Below, piece after piece: positions 4,266-5,628 of a stretch of DNA of 5,628 bases; position 1 is the first letter of the stretch, and every line of letters starts with the position of its first letter. The notes beneath the pieces are model-generated. The model was given only the letters and a program-made list of their open reading frames with translations. It was not told the DNA's origin and made no database searches. A program made the position numbers and the translations under genes. The stretch is from Phycisphaerales bacterium (lineage in GTDB: Bacteria > Planctomycetota > Phycisphaerae > Tepidisphaerales > Tepidisphaeraceae), in assembly GCA_003153655.1 (NCBI GenBank), contig PMAK01000032.1:22526-28153 (forward strand), in the 5' to 3' direction.

Positions 4266-5628
4266 CTACTCCGCTTTCAACTCCAGATTATCCATCACGG
4301 CACTGCCGCTAAAGCGTAGACCTGTAATCGGCGTCCCCGCCGGAACTTCAAACGCCAGCCACACATCCACCGGCCGCCCCTTGCCCGACGCCACCGGCTC
4401 CAAATGATTCCGGTCGTCAAAATTCATGTAGTTGCACACCAGGTAATGATCCGCCCGCACCTGCACCGTCGCCCATGCCCCAACGCATTTGTAAGTGTGA
4501 TCCGTCGCATCCGCCAGCGTGAAATCCGACACCCGCGTACTCCATGCCCACATGTCGCTCGCCGATCCCGACGTCGGCGGCCCTAAATGCACCTGCACCA
4601 GCACATTGTTCGGATCCACCGCCAGTTGCTGGATATTGTCGTCGATCGGCGTGCCGAGATTCTTGACGGGTGTATCGCTGGTGACGGTAAGAGATTTCCA
4701 TTGACGATGCGCGAGCTCGCCGCTGACTCCATTTGTTAATTGAACGGTCCCGCTGTCGTTGCCGGTGCCGGCATTGATTGGCGCCGCCAGCTTATTGGAT
4801 GTTTCGATACCCAAAAATTTCAGCCCTGAATCCCCGAGGATATGCCCATCACCCGTGACGGTGTTATCACCTTCCTGGGGGCTCTGCGTATTCGGCTGTG
4901 GATTTCCCGCTGCCGAGGCCCCCGGTGTGGAGGGGTTCGGTGTGGAGGGAATCGCCCACGCAGCCCCGCCGCTCAACATTTCTTCAGTCTTGGCCAACAG
5001 GTTCTTCACTTCCGTCTTGCGGATAATGCCGGCCTTGTCCGGATCGGGCGGTCGACCAAAATCCACTGATTTGCCTGACAGATCCACGATGCTGTACCGC
5101 TTGAATTCAACGAACGATCCCTGCGGCATATGAAACGGCGGCTTGGTCTCTTCGCCATTCATCACGTGATCGCGATCGACCACAAAAACAAAATCAAATG
5201 TGTGAGAACCCAAGGCCATGTCCGAAAACAGAAAATCGTCCGGCCTGCACGCCACCGCCACGCCGTTGCCATCCAGTGTCGCCACCGGAATGTAATCCTT
5301 GAATGGAGCCCCGTTCTCCGGCAACCCCGTCACGAGCCGAACTGATCCCGCCGAAAATCGCAGGAGGTTGTCCACCTCGTCGGCAAGTTGTTTGCCCGAT
5401 ACCGTCATCCGCACGACCAGCACAATCTGGTCCGGCTCGGTCTTGAGCGTCGTATCGCTCATCACCAAGTCGCCGCGCATCTGTTTAATCTCGCCGTCAA
5501 TCTGCGGCAGCGTGTGGGGAGGCGTATAGACACCGCTCACATCCACGGCGTGATTCTGCTCCGTCGATAGCGCTGTATGCCGCGTCCCCGGCTGGATTCC
5601 CAGCCGCTGCTCATACAACTCATCCAAA
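4266..5628 (-). CDS. Large two-part protein of unknown function, 5' end outside the window
   Basis: At least 453 residues; not recognised. The frame is open at the window edge. The only initiator there is a TTG at 5627 with no visible ribosome-binding site, so the true start probably lies upstream and a signal peptide cannot be assessed. Residues about 45-190 form a beta-rich part (IVLVVRMTVSG, FDFVFVV, FVEFKRYSIVDL). A charged segment (KTEVKNLLAKTEEML, 204-218) is followed by a Pro/Ser/Thr/Asn-rich linker (226-252), and then a second beta-rich part (about 310-453) reading TRVSDFTLADATDHTYKC, then DVWLAFEVPAGTPITGLRFSG. That last pattern resembles DUF4352-like immunoglobulin-fold domains ('F.L.D..G..Y', then 'FEVP', then 'L.F'), an inference from motif memory only. 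The linker and beta-sandwich look suggest an envelope or secreted protein. Convergent with the PDZ gene. Confidence 0.87.
   Translation of the reverse strand, partial: LDELYEQRLGIQPGTRHTALSTEQNHAVDVSGVYTPPHTLPQIDGEIKQMRGDLVMSDTTLKTEPDQIVLVVRMTVSGKQLADEVDNLLRFSAGSVRLVTGLPENGAPFKDYIPVATLDGNGVAVACRPDDFLFSDMALGSHTFDFVFVVDRDHVMNGEETKPPFHMPQGSFVEFKRYSIVDLSGKSVDFGRPPDPDKAGIIRKTEVKNLLAKTEEMLSGGAAWAIPSTPNPSTPGASAAGNPQPNTQSPQEGDNTVTGDGHILGDSGLKFLGIETSNKLAAPINAGTGNDSGTVQLTNGVSGELAHRQWKSLTVTSDTPVKNLGTPIDDNIQQLAVDPNNVLVQVHLGPPTSGSASDMWAWSTRVSDFTLADATDHTYKCVGAWATVQVRADHYLVCNYMNFDDRNHLEPVASGKGRPVDVWLAFEVPAGTPITGLRFSGSAVMDNLELKAE
4924..4949. repeat. In-frame tandem 11-bp repeat coding for PSTPN-type linker
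   Basis: GGTGTGGAGGG occurs at 4924-4934 and 4939-4949, a 15-bp period (five codons), giving PSTPNPSTP in the linker of the protein encoded at 4266-5628. Its length preserves the reading frame, so the linker can vary by replication slippage without frameshift. Confidence 0.6.

Overview
The window holds five protein-coding genes, two of them cut by the window edges, in a moderately GC-rich bacterial genome with fairly wide intergenic spaces. Strong candidate Shine-Dalgarno sites precede all four genes whose starts are visible. A secreted serpin, Ala/Pro-rich envelope proteins of unknown family and intergenic 'ATGACAAATG'-type motifs would suit a planctomycete (Phycisphaerae-like) or a verrucomicrobial relative. 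No rRNA or marker gene is present, so this placement is tentative.

Layout. On the minus strand, 1-981 encodes an aldo/keto reductase missing only its last few residues, with a plausible promoter at 1035-1063. Positions 982-1438 hold no convincing gene. They contain a small inverted repeat, a GC palindrome, a convincing minus-strand intrinsic terminator (1127-1173) and a short plus-strand coding-like remnant (1190-1282). At 1439-2149 (minus) is an exported or membrane-anchored coiled-coil protein of unknown function. It lies 77 nt downstream of a complete secreted serpin (2227-3441, minus). No terminator is visible between these two genes, so they may share a transcript ending at 1127-1173. 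The serpin is divergent from 3590-4216 (plus), a single-pass membrane protein with a PDZ-like domain; the 148-nt gap between them holds a dyad next to the serpin ribosome-binding site and a -10-like element for the PDZ gene. The PDZ gene converges on 4266-5628 (minus), a large protein of unknown function that is open at its 5' end. A minus-strand terminator sits in the 49-nt gap between these two.

How the genes work together. The serpin, coiled-coil and PDZ genes all encode products predicted to sit in or beyond the inner membrane, and the serpin carries an intact inhibitory hinge. A cell-envelope or extracellular protease-control role for the central region is a reasonable inference, but only the serpin directly supports it. 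No mobile element, CRISPR array, tRNA or rRNA was seen. The most distinctive signal is the long, methionine-rich reactive-centre loop of the serpin; I found no clear evidence of a new multi-gene system.
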